Below, in pieces: positions 44,163 to 57,700 of a stretch of 64,000 nucleotides of DNA (positions are counted from its first letter, which is position 1; each line of letters begins with the position of its first letter). A program made the position numbers and the translations under genes. The notes under the pieces are model-generated. The model saw nothing but the letters and a program-made list of their open reading frames with translations, made no database searches and was not told the origin of the DNA. The stretch is from Melastoma dodecandrum (taxonomy: Eukaryota > Streptophyta > Magnoliopsida > Myrtales > Melastomataceae). The stretch covers positions 2,484,001 to 2,548,000 of the forward strand of contig JARUPY010000164.1 of assembly GCA_029817715.1 (NCBI GenBank). The letters are read 5' to 3'.

Positions 44163-44793
44163 TGTGGTTGAGGTGTATGCTATTAGTATTTTAAGATTTT
44201 ATCGTCGCATGCTGTTTGCTAAACACACATGAATTCGAGCCCAAAAAGCCCGAATCGGGTTCAACGCCCGTAAAACATTGACATGAGCCCGGAGTCATGC
44301 CTAGATCGGGTCCAACACCCGTTAACAAAAAATAAACTTTTGGAGCAAACGTCACATTTTCGCATGTCTAGATGTAAGAGTTAGTAATTAGGAATCCCCG
44401 AATCCTACTCTGGTTTTCCGACTTAAACCAGGTTTTCAAAACTAACTCGGTGACGACTCCATAATAGTTTACCTAGGTTAAACAACAACATACTTTCTAC
44501 GGAGCCATTTTTGGATGAGGGACTGACGACACGAACCGCTCCCGAGCCCTCCCGAACAATCCTTTGTGAGGTCTACGCGCAGCCTTTTGCCCGTCGCCTT
44601 CAAAGAATTGGAGACGGTTGGCGAAACGCCCCGCAGGTCCATTCAGGAACTAAGGGAGGTTTCAACCCAATTCCCTTCCACAGTATCCGACGTTCGAGTC
44701 GCGACATCGACCGGTTGGGCCTTGGGAAGAGGACCCGGACCCTCGGGTTGTCCGAACCGCCGTGCGCGTGCTAAACCGGAAGGCGCGCATACA
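44163..44793 (+). repeat. 3' LTR of Tat-like element
   Basis: 631 bp, homologous along its whole length to 37398-38025. Confidence 0.8.
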
Positions 44794-45737
44794 TATAACT
44801 GGGGTTCGAACCGTGAGTGTCGGAGTCGCAAGTTAGAATGTGTTTGGAATTAAACCAAAAAGACGGTCATATATTCAAAGAGTATTGCTTTAGAGTGTTG
44901 ATTTTAGCCATTTAACTAGGTTTCCGCCTTTTACATGTTAACGGAGATTCTAGATATGTTAATCGCAACTAGTTAGAATAAACGGTAAAATATATATATA
45001 ATCCTTAATGATGTTTTAGTACGAACCTTATAAAATGTTTCACTTTTTATTATAATATGATTAATTTCAATAATTCGTAAAACCATAGGTACTTGTAAGA
45101 AAACCAAACACGGTTAGGAAAGGAAATGTGAAAATACGAAAGACATGGATCATGAAAGGGATGGATAGATGGGGGAGCCCACTTTCGCTTGCATAATTGA
45201 TCTCCCTAGGACCGTGTCCTTTGTACTCGTGTCCTTTCCTCACCCCCTATCTCCAACGCAATCCCCCCAGATATCTTTTTTCTCAAAACCTCTCTTCTAT
45301 TAAATCAATTATTACGAAAACCAGGTGTTAAATCCATCGGCCTTCCATTTCAACCACCACCTACACAATCGCTGTTCTTAATTGTTGCACCATTTTCATG
45401 TGGGTGGAGGAGACGCACCTTTTAAGAGCACTGACCGCCAATGAATCAAATTATTCAATGTGGGCCTGTCTGTACCCAAGAAACAACAAACAAACAAAGC
45501 CCCCCGCCCCAACTTCTTTCGTTCCTCCAGTTTGTCTGCTTTCCAAACGTTGGTCCGCCCTCACTGTAATAAAAACAACTAGATATTAAATTGATAAATA
45601 TAATTTATTATTAATTATTTCAACCAATCTACACCCCTCCCTTTCATCCCGCTTTTATCTCCAAATTCTTTTTACCCCTACATAATCGCAAAAATTATTT
45701 GCGTTTTTTTAAACCCCCAAAAAGAAATTTAAAAAAA
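44794..45737. other. Intergenic, 3' side of WAV3-like gene
   Basis: AT-rich; nothing recognisable beyond the likely 3' untranslated region of the neighbouring gene. Confidence 0.5.
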
Positions 45738-47998
45738 TTAAAATCTGGCATTTTCGAAGCCGTGCAAGTCGCTGACACGGTTCATGGACTTCCTCATGAT
45801 GGCGACCTTAGCCAGCTTCTCCGCTGCCCTCCAAGCCGACGTCGGTGTCAGCGCCTCCCCTTTCTCCTCCGACCCCGCTTCCCTCCTCCTGCTAACCCCC
45901 TGACGTTCCTGCCTCAGCCGCTGGAGTTCCCCTAGCTCCGCCTCCAGGCACCTCACGAACTCCACTCCCCCTCCCCCGCCCGACCCCGACTGCCCCACCA
46001 GAACCCTCGCCGAGCTCAACAGATGATAAGCCCCGGACGTGTCCCGGCTCGACTCCACGAGCCGCCTCGACTCCGCTATCGCGCGTGCCGTCACGTGGAG
46101 GTTCTTCAGCCGTTGGATGCTGCTGCCGGTGGGGCGTGATCCGACGGCCACTGATTGCGGCTTGGGGACGGGGAGAGGGGACTCGCGCGAGTACACCAGC
46201 TGGCGTGTTGATGGTTCCTTATAGGACGACCCCACGGAGATGACATGGTGAGCGCCGCTGCAAAACGACGGCGCTTTAAGCTCCACCAGGAGTTCCCTCT
46301 CCTCCTCCGCGAACAGGTCGCCGACTCGGACTACGCCCGACCCTAGCGCTGCTGGCCTCCCCATTAGTGAATACACGCCGGTTATCTCCCCCGGATCAGA
46401 ACCTGGGAATAACCCCAGCTGCAGCCTTAGATCCTGGACCGCCACGCTCAGTAAACCACTCAGGCACCGGCCAAACTCCTCATCCTGCTGTGTTGTCCCC
46501 TGACCGCATGTGCTGCCCTCTCGGAACCCGATCGCGTGGACCGGGATGCTCCCGTAACGTGTGGAGGACACCACCATTGTAGAGGACGGGGATTGCTTTT
46601 GCTTTGAGGAGCTCACGTGCACCCGCTGGTCATGGCCGTCCGACAGGAGCATTATTGCGGCCGTCGGATTCTTCTCCCTCCGATCCTCAAGGACCTTGGC
46701 TGCCTTCCTCAAGGCATCATTCACAATGGTCGATTGGCCGGTGCAACCCGACCGCATCGGCGATCCTTCTCGCGGAACATCTCCCAGACACCGTCATCCT
46801 CTTCAGGGGTAGCAGCCTCTTAGAAGTGGAGGAGAATGCGACTATGGACAGCCGATCGGAATCTCCCAGGGAAGATATGAGGACACGCATGGCCCGCTTC
46901 ATTGATCTGAGCTTCTCACCGTTCATTGCTGTCCCAACATCGAGTACCGCGACGAGGTCAACGGACGCCCTGGGTGTGGCCATAGAGGATGGAGCTTTGA
47001 TCCTTAGAACTACCGCATAAGTTCCGTAGGCCTTGTTCATGGAAATGACAGCTGCTTCCGGGAGCAAGCTGACCTCCACATTCCTATCGATGTTGCCATC
47101 CCTTCCACAAATGATGCCATTTTTGCCATCCACCATGAACCCCTGAAAGTCAACGCTGCTCTGCTCTTCTTCACTTTCTTCGGTCTGCTCATCAGACTCC
47201 AGGATGGGGATGAACCGCGATCCGGAAGACAGAGATAGCAACGGCTCGTCGTCATCATACACACGGATAGATGGTGGATTCGTGCCATGCTTCTGGCGTT
47301 TGACAACCTCATCGACAAAGGAGGGAGAAGGAGAATGGAGCAAGGGGAGGTCATGCCACGTAGTGTTGCAGACCGGGCACACAAGGAGGCAATTATTCTG
47401 GACGTGAGATGCAATGCACGGGAAGTGGAATGCGTGAGAGCACTCGGCTGTGAAAATAGCCGTCCCCTGTCCTGCCTTCATGCTCTGCAGGCATATCCCG
47501 CACCTGGTCTGCGACCGTCCGTCGGACAGAAAAAGCAAGTCAGTGCGTCAGATTCAACAACGATGATCACCGTGAACATAAAAAGACGATTGGAAGGAAG
47601 GGGGGAACCCCTACTTTGGAGAGGCGGAGGGTGGACTTGAGGAGGGAGAAGCTTGGGGAAGGGGACTTGGGGGAGGAAGGCGTGGATGTCTTGTGGGGGA
47701 AGGGAATGCTCCCCCTGGGACTACCACCCGGGACGGAGGGAGACGGGGTAGAAGCAGAAGGGGTGGAGGGGGTGGTGCGGCAGCGGAGGTTGGCGGTAGA
47801 AGTGGGGTTGGGAGGAACACGAGGGGTGGAAGGGTTAGAGAAGAATCCGAACTTGGAGCCAAAACGGGGGGTGGTATGGCCAGGAGTCCTCCTCCCGTCC
47901 TTGACGACGGAGGGCTTAGACGTCTTGGAGGAGTGGTTGGAATCGTCGTGTTTGGGGAGGGAAGTGCAGAAGGCTCTTCTCCAACCGGAGACCACCAT
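45738..47998 (-). CDS. WAV3/EDA40-like RING and von Willebrand A protein (probable E3 ubiquitin ligase), one frameshift
   Basis: Exon 1 is 47615-47998 (ATG at 47998; 128 codons, Ser/Pro/Thr-rich). Exon 2 is 45738-47508, with GT-AG between them. RING: C131, C134, C151, H153, H156, C159, C172, C175, in the WAV3-family spacing (CGICLQSM..AECSHAFHFPC..CPVC). The VWA domain starts near residue 310 with VDLVAVLDVGTAMNGEKL; the metal site D-x-S-x-S is DVGTA, so cation binding is doubtful, as in EDA40-type members. Then come RLSIVAFSS, NDALRKAAKVLEDRRE and IMLLSDGHD, and a C-terminal Arg/Gly-rich part. Total about 718 residues, normal for the family. One missing base near 46752 separates the two halves of the VWA domain. 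The rest is clean, so either a base-level sequence error or a recent lesion is possible. Family members act in auxin-related root and embryo-sac development. Confidence 0.85.
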
Positions 47999-50900
47999 TT
48001 GCTTCTTTCTCTTCGGATCTTAGGGAAGGGGAAGAAAGAGGGGGCTGGTGGTGTTTAAAAAAGGAGACCGAAGAAAGGTCTCTGGTTTTAAGTTCACAGA
48101 CAAGATGAAAGATGGAGATGATAATAATGAAAGAGCATTTTTCATATCCCCTGCACTTTTTTTTTTAATTATATTTCATCTTTTATTCCTTTTCTTACCG
48201 ATTCCCTTGACTTTACGTCCACAACCTCGGATCATCTGTGCAGATGGTAAAAAATAAGGAAAACAAATGGCTGATGGTGATGAGATTCAACTGCGACTGG
48301 GATTTCGATTCATGATAGGAAGAAAGTAAAACGCATTACACCCTGCCTGACATTTGTTTTAATAAATAATAGCTAATGTACTAATAGTATTATTACAACA
48401 TAGTCACAACATCTGCTTTTATTTTAACCAGTCGTCTTTTTTTTTTTTTTTTTTTGGTTTGGTCTGGTGAAGAGGAGTTACGGGATTCTCGAAAGCTCAT
48501 CGCTTTGATCCTAATCATGTTTTATATTATAAAAGGAAAAGGAAAAAAAAAGGCAATAATGTTATTAAATATGTTTATGGGATGGCGCATTTAAGTGGGT
48601 ATCGTAGGAAGACCAGGAGAGATGGACGGGCGGGCATTCAATCTAATCCTTCCTTTTATACATCCCACGTACATAAAACATCGAGTCATACACGAAGTAT
48701 TTGACCATAAGGATGTGGTTGGCCATATGTATTCATTTTCCTTTTCTTTTGTGGGGGGAAAATTATTGTTGCCGGAGAACAGAAACGGGCCAACATCAAC
48801 ATCAACAACGAAAAGGAGGGTGTGGGGTGGGGGGGATGGGATCATATAATAATGAACTTTCATATAAATTATGAGATATAATGTGTCGATTTTATATCCG
48901 AGATTTGAATGGTATCTCAATCATGGCAATTCATTCTAAATGGGTCCACGTGGGTGGTGCCCAAAGATTCATATTTTGTGATGATGATTATGATGAACCG
49001 TCATCATAATAGTGAAATTTCATGTCTCGAGGTTAATTATTCCCCCACTCCCCCCCCCCCTTTTGGCTTTTCTCATTTGGAAAATTGGGATTAGAGAACC
49101 AAAAAAACAAATCAAATTTTGACTAAGAACTTTGCCCCCCCCCCCCCTTCCTCCTCCTTTTGTACTAATTAATATCTTATCTGAATCCGTGAAAGAAATA
49201 GACCCACCTCGGTTGGCAACTCTAACCTAAATATATGGACATGCATGCATACCTCCTAATCAACCTGCGCCTTATGGGATTACACTCTGATTGAGTTTGT
49301 TGTGCAATTAATAATATCTGTACCGAATTCCATCCCCCCAAACCCACCCAGCGTACATTTGTGCCTAGTAAAAATCATTGGTTTCATCTTTAACCAAATA
49401 TATGTGGACATTATAAGGTCGTACGATTTTATATTGATAAGATCCAATCGAATCAGCATTGATTATGCCCGAAAAACATTCGTGCTTTGCTTCTAAGGAA
49501 AAACAAAACACAATCCCTTGATAATTGTAGGGGAAACAAAAAACGAACCAACAGTGTCTTGGAATGCTGCCGAGAGAACTCAAAATCTTAAGGCTTTTTA
49601 AATTAACAACTTTGGTAGATGGAAATGGTAGACACAATCATTCGTCCGCCCGATTGCTTTTTGTTTTATTGACTGTGCCCTCTAAAAAAAATGTAATAAA
49701 ATTTCACCTAGTTATTAAGATTATTACAGTCCCCGGGATGGGAATTGTTGGATTAAATAAAATGGGGGGAAGTCACATGGCAGGACGACACCACCCCCGA
49801 AATCCTCCTTCGATGACACGTTGCAATCAAAATGAAATTATTGTTATTATTTGGACCGACCTAACACTATTATCAGTGAATAGTAATTTCTCTGGAAATT
49901 GTAGCACATTTTCTTCTCTTTTTTCTTTCGATTTGACGGGACCAATATAATACTGACAAGATGAAATTTCGCAGAAACTCCTCAACGGAAATCAGCAATC
50001 GCCGGCGCTTTCCCTCCCCCTCAAAAAAATATTCTCTCGTCTTTCAAATTCCATCCCAAGGACCGGATCGAACCGGTCCTGACCGATTCACGTTCGACCA
50101 CGTTTGAAAGCTTGACGCCGTTAACTTCGCCTCCCCCTTCCCAACGGGGGCGTCGCATCGGGAACTGCAGATCTGATTTCGACAACGTCAGTCCGACAGA
50201 TTCCCCTTCCCAAATGTAAAAAATATAAATAAATAATAACAACGAAATTGTTTGTGATTTGGGTCAAATAAAAATGATGGACGTATGATTCCAAAATCAC
50301 AGTGTTTGTCAAATCCGTAGGGGTTAGAAGGGGAATTCTCGGGGTTGCCGCTGGAAAAGACGTCCCCCCCACCCTCTCCGCAATCGGGGAGTCAGACAGA
50401 CATCGTAGACTCCGTTAGTTTATATTTAGAGATAAACGATTTTGAAGTATATATGAAGTAATTAGTGTGAAATAAGTTGTTGTTCCTTGTTTTCCCTTAA
50501 ATCTTCAAAATAAATTTAATAATTCATCCCCGGTTGAGTTTTCGTTTGGTTGTGCAGCTGGTCCAAAATCCAGCCCCGCCCACTGACCAATCTCAAAACT
50601 CAATTTTTAACAAAGAAAAAGGGTGAGATTGTTCGTTCCCAAGTGATGGCAATTGGGGGAACTCACTGTTACTGTTGGCGGGACAAGGCTTTTTCCCAAT
50701 CGAAGAAGCAGGATCTGATGAATTTTGTTCGGAGGTGTCCAGCTTTTTCTAACATCATTTGTCCTTTTCGGGTCATGTGTGTAAGAGAATTGTTTTCTTC
50801 TTCGTCCTCCCCCACCATCTCTGCAACCACATCATCCATGGACCGAGCATTTACTGTTCGCGGCTCGTAAAACTAAAAATACGCCTTTTTTTCTCGACTA

Positions 50901-53887
50901 CGACTCGATGAACCTCATAAATGAAGTCAAAGAACGCAGTCAGGCTCAGATCTTATGAAAAAAGGAGAGGAAAGAAGACCTTTGCGTACGCCTTAATTTT
51001 CAAGGGTTTTTTTTTTCTTCAAACTATCAATTTATTGCCACAATTTTTAATTTTTGAATGTTTTATCAGTAATATCAAGTTTTATTTTTATTTTGATTCT
51101 GCTCAATCTTGAATTGTATCGCGCCTAAGTCAAACATACCTTAATAGACAATTTTTATTTATCGACTAAAACATAAAAAAAAATTAAAAATAATAGTAAA
51201 TAATATTGAAACCTCTCGTAGGTCTCTTTTATTTTAAAATTTTGATGGACAAATCAAATGAATTGGAAGCTGAAGTTGGACGATATTGATGCTGTCAAAA
51301 AATACGCAAAATCGACAAAGGTCGAATGATGTTCTACTAGGAGACTGCTACTTGTATTATGAGGTGAATGAATGAGAGGTTGAAAATTCATTATCATAGG
51401 ACACGTGTTAGACTATATTATGACATTTTTGGTTTTCGCTAGAAGAAATCAAGATCGGGCCAAATCAAAATAATAATAAAAATTGGTGATAAAATTATAT
51501 AACAAATTAAGTAAATGACAAAACAGAAAGTTGGCTAAAAATTGAGGCATGATCATATATTTTTATTAGTGTTGCGATAAGCTCAACATAAAGCAAACCG
51601 CTTTTAACCTAGATATGCAGCGAATTTCGGACTATTCTTGCGAAAACGGGCTCGGAAAAGCTTTGGTCGTTCTCGGAACATTTGGAAAACCACCGGCAAA
51701 TTCCCCCCGGGGGGGGGGGGTTGTAGTGACACTGCGTGTGCGTTTTCACGGTTACCCATTTTGCACAACGTTGAGAGTCCACCATCTTGCTTATTGATGG
51801 GAGAAACGGTACCACATGAACGTTCCTTTGAATACACGCAAAACATGGTGTCGCTTTAAACATCAGCTCGTTTTATTTTACTCATTTATTTTTTAGTTTG
51901 GGCGTGTCCCTCTTAATGGGAAACCCTGGGACATCTTCACTTGGAGGATTAATTTTTGCCTGTTGGATCTTGGTGCTTCCGAACTCCATCGCAAATCCGA
52001 ACAAGGTGCTGACACTAATATAAATAAATAAACAAAAAATTGTTTTGAGTGACTTTTTGGGGGAGTTCATCATATCTTGAGAGATGACTGCAAAGCAAAG
52101 TGACTGACTGTGCGTATTCCTCACATAAATTTAAGCACGAGGTTGTCGCCTGATTTTAACTTTGCTTGCCGGTTCAAAAAAATAGTTTGGCCTTGAAAGG
52201 ACCAACCTTTGCACATGAAAGGGGTGAGACATGCCCACATGATCCCCAAAACATTTGTTTAACTTCCAAAAATATGGAGGGTGGAGGCAGGCGGATAAGA
52301 ACTTCTGAGGGTGAGATGTGTCCTTCCTCCCAAGGCTGAGACACTGGTAAATCATGACTACCCTCCCCTTTTTTAACATCAAATTTGCTACCCAATTAAT
52401 CGCTAGCAATCAAAGCTTTTGGTCCACCCATAATTAGATCGATGGTGATAAAATCAGAGGCACTCCAATGATACCCTTATTCTTACAAGACTAATTAAGG
52501 TCAAAGGGTCTAGGAATCCTCCCCCCAAAATGTCTTTCGATTCTTTTGGGGTGGTTATGCAATTGGGTGATTGGTGGGAGGCTGGAGAATAATTAGTGTG
52601 TGCCACCTTCCTATGCATTATGCCCCCCCCCCCAACTTTTCCATTTCTAAAAGTTTGGTTGCATAATTGGGGGGGGGGGGTTTATAAAGAAGGAATTCAT
52701 ATTTGTAATAGTGTGGGAAAAGGGATTGTTTAACTTTGGTGTCGGTTGTTTTAGTGGCTGTAATTATTTCGAGCACGTGACAAAGTGGGGGAGAGCCTCA
52801 ATTTTGTCTGAATCAAACCCAACAACTGTGGACTGCTGATGAGGAATCATATCTAGTGCGACATCGGATTCGAGCTAAAGTATTAGCTAGAGTCGATTAT
52901 GTAATAGATTTTTTATATTTGACCGTGATACATGAAGCTATTTCTTTATATTCCTAGTGGACCACAGACCGTGTATCACTAAGTCACTAGGGTATTTACC
53001 CACACTACAAGGTATGTCAATGGGCCCAAGGCAATAAAAAATAATAAAAAAATCTTATAATACAATTTTTTTTTGAAAAAGAAAAATCTCCTTATTTCAA
53101 CAAGAAACACCTAATGTCATCGTTCACAAATTAAGTTCTATATATTTGTCTTTTAAAATTATATATTGAATGGACGTATATTTTTTGGTTAAGAATTATT
53201 TACCACATACATTTATTTTTACGGAAAGTGTTTTTGGTTTGATTTTTTAAATTCCGAATAAATTAGTGAAAAGTTACTTGAAAACGAGGTTCTATTGTAC
53301 GATTAGAATTTCTTCTAGAAATTTTCATATTGCTTTTCATTATTTTATAAAACGTCTGATTCAAGCAACCGTGTTAAAAAATGTCATATTTTTCTTACAA
53401 ATTTACCTTTTTTAATAATTTTTAAATTTTGACAAATTTTTATTTTTTTAAATTCTATATAATTTTTTTTCCCAATTTTGTAACTTCTGTTCACCGAATA
53501 ACTTAATATTTACTTTTATAACATTTATGTAGATGCCGTATTGCATTCCATATGAGTAATAATAGGCAACCCTGCTAGTTCGGAAATGCCATGCGTTGGT
53601 CTGGAAATTCTTATGGTTAAAAAACTACAGAAATACTGCCGAACGGATTTTGCTCTTCATATTTTCAGACTCATTTGAATAATTCAAAGCAACACTAGTT
53701 GAGAGGTTGCCATCGCTCTACCATAACCTCCGCTCAACTATTTGCCTCCTTACAATCTCCACTACAGTGGACGCAGTAATAGTCAGCCCCCGACAGCAAT
53801 TCCGATCGTCATCTTCACCGGTTCTACTTTCCCGCGCCGCATGGTGGTGCAACTCCTACTTGTGGATAAATGACAGCTGTATGTATA
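47999..53887. other. Long intergenic region, AT-rich with poly-G/poly-C runs
   Basis: It holds the WAV3-like promoter side (CT- and GGGA-rich to about 48060) and then AT-rich DNA. Homopolymers: C11 at 49050, C13 at 49135, C6G12 at 51703-51720, C11 at 52623, G12 at 52669. A short palindrome ggaccggatcgaaccggtcc lies at about 50057. Open frames up to 138 codons on either strand lack known motifs or codon structure. No gene is called. Confidence 0.5.
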
Positions 53888-54741
53888 TGTTAGTTTGTGC
53901 ATTTATGTGCCAAACACAATTTATTGTACGTGGATAAAGTGTAGTTGTGAATAAATAATTAGAAGACGAATATATATTATTGATTATTTTATTTTTGTGC
54001 ACCTAAAATTATTAATGAGAAAATGTCACAGATTAATGAAAATATTAATATGAAATAGTCTTTGATAGGATAAATGTCTAGAGGGAGCATAGCTATCTAG
54101 ATCATCACTAAGTATAATTAAAGTCACAATAGACGGATGAAAAGTATATCCGATTTATACTTATGGGGACCCTGAAATAAGGCATACTAGACACGACCCA
54201 TATTAGAGGACACCACATATTATATATCATTGACCAATCATCTTTATGAATGAGTGTAACTAATATTTTGATTTGATACTTTCATTTATTCTATGTGTGG
54301 AGTTTAAGAGCTTTGACGTCGTTAAAAATAATCTTTAGTCGGATTATTATCAATACGATTGTCTAGCGCGTGACAAAGACTAAAGAGAATACTGTTGAGT
54401 CAATATGGTATTCATATCTCTTTTGGATGAGAGAGTTGACATCCTCATCGCTAAATAAAGAAATCAGTGGATTTATATCCATGATCATGGTAGGAATATT
54501 TTACATTCAAATGAGTCTTTTATATTTGGGTATTCAAGTCATACAGTTAATTAAGTAATGATGTATTTTGTTGTAAATGAATTAAGATGTCTGTTAGATA
54601 AAGAAATTAAATTATACAGTAGAGTGTCATAATGGTTTATGATTTAAAGATCGTAATCCTAACACATTGAATAACTAAAAGTTATTTCTACACTGTTATT
54701 TTAGTTTGTGCATTGAATTACACTGTCTTCGTGTCTTCTTT
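53888..54741 (+). repeat. Truncated copy of the 5836-7538 LTR family
   Basis: Begins TGTTAGTTTGTGCATTTATG and aligns along about 850 bp with the reverse complement of 7538-6700. Shared words include ctagatnatcactaagtata, ctttgacntcgttaaaa, gagagttgacatc and tggtttatgattta. Similarity stops near 54741; the other half of the LTR is missing. The copies differ by many substitutions and small indels. Confidence 0.8.
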
Positions 54742-57700
54742 GGCCGCTCCCCTAAATCGAACAGTACCGGCCACTTATTTGTCATGACAGCTTCTAAGCA
54801 GATGGCAGGTTCCATAGAATTTGTGTGGATGGGGGATGCTCATCGTGGTGATATCAAAGTAAAGGGAATTTAACACGGTTTCGATTTTGAGGGGGGGCGA
54901 TGTGGCAACTTATGGCACGTAAGTAGAATGTACAAAAGATGCATTGATTCACCCTCAGCTCACTCTCTTCTTTCTCTTCGTAGGCTTGCATTGGATGGGT
55001 GGTTGTTGTTTGGTCCCCATCCACAATTGAAGCCGTCCTATCGAAAATGTTGGGTTCTTCTCTCCATTTAATACATTTAAGCGATTAGATGATGGTGGGG
55101 GAGTAGTGTCTGTCGTTTGAAGGCGGTACGTCTCAATGAGTTGCGGCTCCTAGCCAGGCATTTAGGCTAACAGCAACCAAATTGCACCTTGAAATGTAAG
55201 TATGTGACATGTTCTCATAAATAACTCGATAATTGAAGGCCCCAGTACGTGCACTAGAAGAGAAGTTCCGGTGCGGAGAAGGTTGTTGTACAATAGCTGA
55301 CGCCAACTGCCCTAAAAGTTCATACTTTAAGTAGAAAGCGTGACATATTTTATATTTATTTTCAACAAAGGTGACACTTGTGAGGAAATCACGCTTTTAT
55401 GTATATCTACGGAATGGTGTAGGTGAGATTCAGATGTCTATACAAACACCCATTCGAAATCATCGATTTTTAAGATACGAAAAATAAAGATACATACCTT
55501 ACCTAATTAGTAAGCCACTTTGTCTTCATCTATTGGCATATCACTACAAATAAGACACTTTGGTAGCCAAACAATTACAAGAACTCCACTTGCTCACATA
55601 AATACCCATTATGAATACCTTATGTTTGCCAAACCAACGAGTTAAATAACACAACATTCTTTAACCAAACAACAACAATTGTATTTACACCCTCTCAATT
55701 TGACATCTTATAAATGTTTTAAATTTGTACGTGATATAATGGCTTTTACACATCCGAGAGTAACATACTTTAATATAATTAAATCCAATCTTTGGTACCA
55801 TCTTCACAGCATATATGTGATCTTGACCAACCATCCATGATATAATAACGATGAATTTCTTGTTTTTGTTTTGAATAATTTCGACAAAATTATAGAACAC
55901 GATCTTAACAACATTACTTTGATTTTAGTAATTTATTTTAAGGATAATATTTACTTTTCTCAATATGCTTCGATTTGATTTGTCAAACTAGATAAAATCA
56001 AGCCATCAAGGCTTTCGTGGGGATAAAAATCAATCCACGACATTGGAATAAAAATAACATTAAACTTAACAGACTTGCCCACTGCACTTGAGCAAAGATG
56101 GTTCCTTCGTTAGCAATATTTCCACCAACCCAACCTTGTAATTCCCCCCCCCCCCCCAACCAAACTCAAATTTACACGAGTTTAAGCAAGAAAATTTCAT
56201 AAAAATTTAGTATGTATTTAAGGATGCAAATACATGACTCTATTTCATTAATAAATGAGATATATATATCATTTAAAATCAAGAAACGAAGAAGAATGTT
56301 ATCCTCGCACCATATTTACGTAGGTAGTAAAATTGCTCATCCACTTGACAAGTGATTTACTCCTAATAAAAACTAATAGTTTCTTCTTTTCCTTTTCTTT
56401 TTAAAATTGTAAATACACGAAAGTGGGCGACACTCATATGTACTCGAGTTATCACTCTTCTGATCCAACGAAGTCAACCCAAGTCTACCGCAACTTTAAC
56501 AAAATATTGACCTTCTTCGTTATCCTTCGTCCTCATTATGATTATACTCTGTTTAAATCTTTATAAAGATCTATTAGGCAAATGTGGTTAACGACATAAT
56601 TTTAAATCTTGTCCGAGGTAGTCTCGAGATAACCAAATCTAAAAGTGGATTTGAATAACCTCACATTAAATCAAAACACCAATTCTAAATTGACATTAAT
56701 ATCGGGTGGTTATCAAGAACCATATCAATCAAATTTCATGATAATTATCTGCTCATTCGATCCTAAATCGAATTTAACTACCTAAAAAGATAGATTTCAT
56801 ACGAGTTACGTTCATAAAGTTTAAGAAAAGAGCTAATGTTCAAAATTGATGAAACAAAGGCAACACATACTTTATCAAGGTAATCGAATTTTAGGATACA
56901 AAAAATCATGTAAAATTACCCGGATTTAACACAACTAAAAAAAATGTAATTATCAAGCCTTTAAACTGACTTCATCAATTGCCCGATGGGACATGTAAAA
57001 GGTAGATTGAAATCCCTATTTGTGTCTTACTCTACTTGATTTGCGGACGACTAATATAACATTATATTCTATTAGGATTAGGATAATTGAGAGAGGTACC
57101 TAGCACCTACAAATATATGGTGTGACAATCCTTCCAAGAAGAGTGTCAACATATCGGGCCTACGTCGTAAAACTTTCGAACCACATTAATAATAAAATGA
57201 GACATACGCAAAAAAAAAAAAACAATTGAAATAAACACTTGAACCTTAACTTGACACGACACTTTTGACGAAAACTTAAGTTTGTAATTAATTATAACAC
57301 AAGATGAATTTTATAAAGTAATTAAAATAAAATTCAAACAAAATCAAGTAGGCAAAGCTTAAACCGCGGACGCACGGTCGGACCTCTCAATATCCAAGAG
57401 AACCAAGCTTGGAACACCTAGGCTGTGTCCGTGTACGGAGTTGAGAGATGAATGCATACAGTGAGGGGTGAGGTGTATCATATCAGATGTTGTTTTTCAC
57501 GTGACGTTTGGGTTAAAATAGGGTTCCGAATGGAGGACAATGTCTTATTATAGGGTTCGTATTATCTCTACCTACCGGAAGTTACCTGTTGTTCTGTTAT
57601 TTAAAATAGTCGGAAATAATTGCACAACAGTGTACGTACTCCTCACCACCACCAATTATATTTGATTTATTCGATCCGTCCACAATCATGGTCAAGCAGC

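Larger units (their letters stand above)
37398..44793 (+). mobile_element. Tat/Ogre-like LTR element lacking reverse transcriptase (TR-GAG-like)
   Basis: LTRs at 37398-38025 and 44163-44793 both begin TGTGGTTGAGG and end GCGCGCATACA. They share long blocks (for example ctacggagccatttttggat) with dozens of mismatches, so the element is older than the Copia at 31977. After the 5' LTR comes TGGCGACTCCACTGGGGA (38033), a leader motif usual beside Tat-lineage LTRs. Order of coding: DUF7745-like ORF (38636-39647), gag (40390-42761), protease (42762-43041). No RT, RNase H or integrase follows; 43042-44162 is non-coding. No clear target duplication. Confidence 0.75.

Noticed and set aside
44800..44815. 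tRNA gene suggested by ggttcgaacc
   Set aside because: It is just outside the 3' LTR and lacks acceptor and anticodon stems.
45700..47640. Several plus-strand frames opposite the WAV3-like gene
   Set aside because: They are shadows of a GC-rich exon; the minus strand has the conserved domains.
50550..50870. 106-codon plus-strand frame
   Set aside because: No recognised motif, no splice partners and average intergenic composition.
52820..53000. Possible CACTA end from a cactacaag word
   Set aside because: No inverted partner or target duplication found nearby.
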